Positions 59,341 through 64,000 of a DNA stretch of 64,000 bases are shown here, piece after piece. A program made the translations under genes and the position numbers. The first letter of the stretch is position 1; each line of letters opens with the position of its first letter. The notes beneath the pieces are model-generated. The model was given only the letters and a program-made list of their open reading frames with translations, did no database searches and had not been told where the DNA came from. Source of the stretch: Trochalopteron elliotii (taxonomy: Eukaryota; Chordata; Aves; Passeriformes; Leiothrichidae); NCBI GenBank assembly GCA_024734555.1, contig JANPWX010020199.1, forward strand, positions 637,767 through 701,766, given 5' to 3'.

Positions 59341-60060
59341 ATGGTCAGGCTCTTTTCTGAGATTATTAATATTACTAGGAGGAGAGAGATTATTTCCTCA
59401 AAAGAGACTTGTCAGGCACATCCTCAGAGGCTTCCCACCACTCTTTTGAAAGCAATGGTTGGTGGGACCTTCACACAACGGGACCTACATTCAGCAAAGG
59501 CCATCTGGTTAGTTAATGCGCTGGCCCTGCCCAGTCAAAACTCCACATACTGCAGAAAGAGAGGTGCTCTGGTGGTCACTGATGGTCACAGATGCCATCT
59601 GTGCCATTACTTGGAGAAATATCTGTTTGACTGGAGATAGGCATATGTGCAATTACTTCCTTTCACACAATTTGCCACAGTGGGAATTTTTGTCTGGGTG
59701 CACTAACCAGGATGCAGAAAACAGATCTCCTCTCTGCCAGGCCTGGAATTAGTGCCATCCTGGAACAAATTTCTCCCTTCTGTGTTTATCTCAAGTTCTC
59801 ACTGTGGTGGCCTATCTTACAGCAAGATTCTGCTGGGACCTCCACAGTGTTTGAGACAAGTAACGAGTGGTTGCACTTCAGGCTAACAGGTTTACTTGCT
59901 CACAAGCACTTAATCTACTGGAAAAAAAGAGCAAAGTATCCATTTCTGATGTGGGAGGTGTGTTTGGTATATTCCTTTGTGCCCCTATACTTCTTTCGAG
60001 TTTGTCTCCTGGTCAAATCTTCAGCATCTGTTTAGAATTAAGTGTCCAGATTTTCTTTTC
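59341..60060 (+). other. Unassigned segment tiled by three open frames
   Basis: Three overlapping plus-strand open frames (59341-59640, 59516-59752, 59712-60035) in different frames cover about 700 bases. Base composition is somewhat richer in G+C than the flanks. I do not recognise a protein domain in any frame. It could be an old, unnamed mobile element, a frameshifted retrocopy or chance. No function is proposed. Confidence 0.25.
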
Positions 60061-60349
60061 GATAACACCAGTGTATGACTGCTGACTTCAGTGGAACTGT
60101 GTTTCACCTGAAGCCTTATCACTGGCAGTGGCATGATCACAGCCTTCTGACCCTGGCCCTTACACTATGAGGAACTTCCTGTGACAAAAACTTCCTGTCA
60201 GGAAGCATTTCATACAATGAACCTCCGTTTGCCTACAGGGCATAGCACCAGGAAAAATAAAAACCCGGAAAATATTCCTAGTGAGAAACACAGGACTTTC
60301 CTAAGTTTCATCTGAACTGAAATTCTGGTAGCCAAAAGAGGTGATAAAT

Positions 60350-60378
60350 AGACAGACAGACAGACAGACAGATAGATA
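60350..60378. repeat. (GACA)n/(GATA)n microsatellite
   Basis: About six gaca units (gacagacagacagacagaca) are followed by gatagata. Confidence 0.93.
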
Positions 60379-61542
60379 AATCCTGCAGTATTCCTTAAAC
60401 TTTGTGTCTGTTATCTTCACTAGTACACCAGAAAGTAAACCAGAAGGTAATCTTATTTTTCATATGACATAGCTCTTTTATTTTCATTTAGTATTTGCTA
60501 CAGTTTTAGTCACCAAAAAAGAATAGAGTCATGTAGAGAAGACAAGAAATGTGAGAGACATTTAAATTTCACAAGAGAAAGAGCAAAAATGCCTTCAAAA
60601 GTATGTGAAAGGAAACAAAGAACACAGTTTATGATTGTACAAATGATTGCAAACAGGTCTTGAAATTCCAAGATGTTAAAAAAGACATGTGGTGATCATG
60701 ATGCCTTGAAAAAAGTCCTCAGATTTGGACTGCTCAGAGCAAGACCTGAAGCAAATTAACTTCCATGTCAAAAGCAGTCACCCTGTCTAGTCTCAACTTG
60801 TATTAAAGAACACATAGTGCACTGCCCAGAAAACCCAAGGCATAAGTTCCTAAAACTGCTATACTGGTGTTACATTTGCTGTGGCACCCAAGCTCAATAA
60901 TGACATGCTAAGAAACATGCAGGGAGAGAAATAGTCTTATCCTTCAGGAAAAAACTGTCATGTTTCAGTATTTTGCAGAAACTAGTTCTGTAAAGTAAAA
61001 GTTTTTTGCAACTGGCATTACTGGCTCAAACTAACTCCTTGTACAAGTGTAGGATATTGCAGGTGGAGACTATGATCAGCTAAGCCTGAATTTTTATTAA
61101 TTTTAATTTAGACACTGGCAACTGATCCAGAGGTGGTAACTATTCTGGTAGTTTGCATATACACACAAAATGTCACAAGGAAAATGTATTGTGAAGGAGA
61201 GAGGTCAGATCTTCCATTACCAACTTCTTCCCTTTAGAAGCATTCATAAAGAGATTGGACAGAAACAAAAAGTAAACCAAAAACCAAACAACCCAAACCA
61301 GAAAAACCAGCACAGATTGTAAGTTACTGTCAGGTTAGCAATGATTTTTACAACTGTAGTGCACACTGCTTTCTTGACTTTGGGTTTTTGCAACCAGTTT
61401 CACCATCAGTAGCATTCAAAATTACAGGAAACAAAATTCCCTTGTTTCTTTTCCTCTTCTAGTCAAATAATTTATATGGGTTTGACAAGGCTGATTCTAA
61501 CTGGGTGGTGAAGCTTATTAAAATGTAAGAACAGCTCACTAC

Positions 61543-61545
<3 letters not shown>

Positions 61546-61589
<44 letters not shown>
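61546..61589. repeat. Poly-A homopolymer, about 44 bases
   Basis: An unbroken run of A flanked by ctcactactat on the left and ccagtacagcc on the right. No retrocopy body or target-site duplication was identified beside it. Confidence 0.95.
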
Positions 61590-61591
<2 letters not shown>

Positions 61592-64000
61592 AGTACAGCC
61601 CAGGTCTGATGCCTTGTCTCCTACAGCAGCAATAAGCAGAGTAAAAGACTCAGCAGCAATGCAATTTATCCCTGGTTATTCTGATAGCCTCTTATTTCCA
61701 GTTCAGGAAACAGGTCTGAAGTGAATTGCCTTTTCTGCAAGTCCCTGCAGATCTGCCTTCCGAAGGCCCTATCCATTTTCTTCTGGAATGATGTTGAATT
61801 TCTTGTGCTTGTATTGGCCTTGAGCAGCAGCTCTGATCTTCCACATGATGCATTGAAATGGAGATGCTAATTTAATTGAATTGCTACTCTGCTGGAAGAG
61901 TTCTACCTTCTCTCCTCACATCACTTAATAGCCTGTAGAGCCTCCATGTGTCAGGGTAAGTGATCCAATCTTGGGTCTAGACAGTAAAATATTTGAGGTA
62001 TCCAGAATACTGCAAATTTTCATGTTTTTTTACACCAATGAGGATAAATCCACTACCCTATTCTTAGAAATTTTATATCTTGATATTTCCTAAGTGAACA
62101 GAAAAGAGGATTTAGTATTGAGCTACCTCTGTTAGAAGGACACTGTTTTGTCCAGATCACAAGGATAAAGACATTTTGCTGCTGGATGGTAATTGAGCAT
62201 AGCAATATTAATAATGTTATGTAAGCAGAGCAATAAAATTAATGCTCTGCATAATTAAGCATAGCAATTTATTAGCCTTGATTTTAGTCCACCATGGATA
62301 GGCTTTGATTGAAGCAGTAATGAGAAACAAGTTATCTTTGTGTGGTGTCTTTGAGTGTGGGAGATTTAAATTAATTTCTTGTCTTTTGCCTCCCCTTGAT
62401 AAAACTACTTCATCTCTATCACAGGCCTCAGTTTCCTCTCTATAAAAGGATGAATGTCTTCACTGTCTCAAACTGAAATAATATCTAAACAATATTATCA
62501 ATAAATAATAAAGGAAATTAGATATCTAAATTAGAATTAGATCTAAACTTTCAGTTGGATATTTTTGTGTGTGTATGTGTGTGTTTGTTTTCTTGTTTTG
62601 GTTTGGTTTTTTTAATACTCACTCCTTCAGAAATCCATTGAAGAAGGAGTTTGGAACTATCAAAACAGGTTTTGAGGTGAATGCAGACAAGCTGAATCTG
62701 TGGCCCTTGTCTCTTCCCAGGCTGGTTCACCCTGTGTAACTTTCGTTACTGCAACAATAGTTAATAGTTATCACTATGTGATAAAGGGACAAGGCACAGC
62801 CCTTACTTTGGCGTTTGCTCAGTCTATTGTGAATGCTTGTGGACCAAATAACACCCCTGTTTCTCTAATCAAGACATCTGAAAGCTACCAGCATAGTATC
62901 AGACTACATGAATTGCCTTACAAAATAAAACAGCCAAAAGCAACCTAAAGGCTCAAAAGACAGCCCCAGAAGCCTCAGCCCACCTGCTCTGCCCCAGCCA
63001 AGCAGCATTGCAATGCTGCAACAGCCTTGTGCAATGAAAAAGAGTTTCCTTTCAGCAGGAAGGAAGTCACTAACTGCAGCAGAGATGGAGTCTGAAATAT
63101 TAGTTACGCTATCAGAACAACATTTAAGGAGTAGATCAACATCTTTTCTGCAGCTGGCACTTCCAGGCCTTACTGAACATCCACTCTAAATAGAGAACCC
63201 ATGCTGACAAGGAGGTAGAAATTCAGAGCTGGCCAACAGCTCCAAATATAAGAGATAATTTCTTACTGAGAAACACAACATATCAGGGTCTCACAAAGAC
63301 ATAAACTTCAATAGTTTGTGTTAACCTAATAATGACTTTTAAAATTCACTTCCTCACATCATTTCCTGGCTTTTTCCACACAGGTATTTATGTTACTGCT
63401 GTTTACTCCCGACACTTATACCTCATCTTACAAAGGTGCCACGAGTTATACCACAAACAATGCTGCAAATAAATCTTTCCATTTTCAGCAATTTAATGTT
63501 ATCAGTGAATATGTGGGAATTTTATTTCTTCCCAAAACTTCCTGTCGAAACCCCCACAACACCAAGAAATTAAACATTTAAAAGGTGTTAAAAGAATCCA
63601 TGCATCACAAAACAACAAAATACTGGAATCTTAGTGGGCAATCAATCTCAGATGTCTTTTATCTGTGACTTCAGAAAATACTAAGTATTTAATCTCTTGG
63701 CATTCACTTTACTGATCACACTTGTGAAACCTCTGGAGCTAAGGGAATATTTAAGAAAGAAAGACAGACAAGGTGAGACTTACAACTATATTCTGTGATC
63801 CCAAAACCCCCAAATAATTTAAACAATTTTCTCAATCTGTCATTATTGAACAAAATTGGGTTTTCTTGGGGCTGATTTACCATGGCCACAGAGTGATGAT
63901 CCAAAACTGGTTTGTAAAATGACTTTCACTCCACTCCTTTGAATGCAGGTACATTCTCCAGGAAAATGCGTGTTCCCGTTAACAACCACATTCCAGAAGA

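Larger units (their letters stand above)
60061..64000. other. Intergenic DNA to the end of the window, no gene seen
   Basis: AT-rich DNA with simple repeats: (GACA)n at 60350-60373, a 44-base A run at 61546-61589 and a TG-rich patch near 62566-62590. No exon of the expected neighbour PCSK5 was recognised. Confidence 0.6.

Noticed and set aside
62700..62948. Plus-strand frame of 82 codons near the right end
   Set aside because: No domain, weak start context and no splice-site partner. It does not resemble PCSK5.
1..64000. CRISPR arrays, bacterial operons, tRNA or rRNA genes
   Set aside because: No regularly spaced repeats, no cloverleaf-like segments with A/B boxes and no rRNA-like blocks were seen. 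The window is vertebrate nuclear DNA.

Overview
The window looks like vertebrate nuclear DNA from a bird. Short exons sit in long AT-rich introns with GT..AG borders. The dispersed repeats are CR1 LINE fragments together with several LTR types typical of avian genomes, and SINEs and L1 elements are absent. The LTR mix (ERVL-type, ERVK-like and gammaretroviral) fits a songbird best, but that is an inference. In birds the human 9q21 block that carries OSTF1 lies on chromosome Z, so Z is the most likely location.

One complete protein-coding gene is present: OSTF1 (osteoclast-stimulating factor 1), on the + strand, with ten coding exons between 185 and 17220. The joined exons give 645 nt, or 214 residues plus stop, with no frameshift and with canonical splice borders throughout. 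The protein is an SH3 domain followed by ankyrin repeats and an acidic tail. Exon 1 lies in a CpG-rich promoter/5'UTR region at the left edge of the window. Intron 1 is 10.8 kb and holds a CR1 fragment. Introns 2-8 are compact, the shortest being 83 bp. Intron 9 is 2.2 kb. The 3'UTR contains a 27-bp tandem duplication and a polyadenylation signal at 17876.

From about 17.9 kb to 64 kb I see no host gene. PCSK5 is the usual next gene in amniotes, but nothing resembling it is visible. This gene-poor stretch holds CR1 fragments (27.77, 30.06, 48.1 and 53.4 kb), simple repeats and a cluster of retroviral remnants at 32.4-43.3 kb. The cluster contains five or six different LTRs, apparently solo, and a decayed minus-strand gammaretrovirus-like gag with a recognisable CCHC zinc knuckle. 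A further LTR lies near 55.0-55.7 kb. A 394-base assembly gap sits inside a (CCTT)n tract at 39.2-39.6 kb.

I found no convincing new system. The observations most worth a second look are the duplicated U3 segment of the 32.5-kb LTR, which carries two AP-1 consensus sites and a perfect hairpin; the gag remnant lacking pol and env; an upstream AUG in frame with OSTF1; and an unexplained, mostly open segment at 59.3-60.1 kb.
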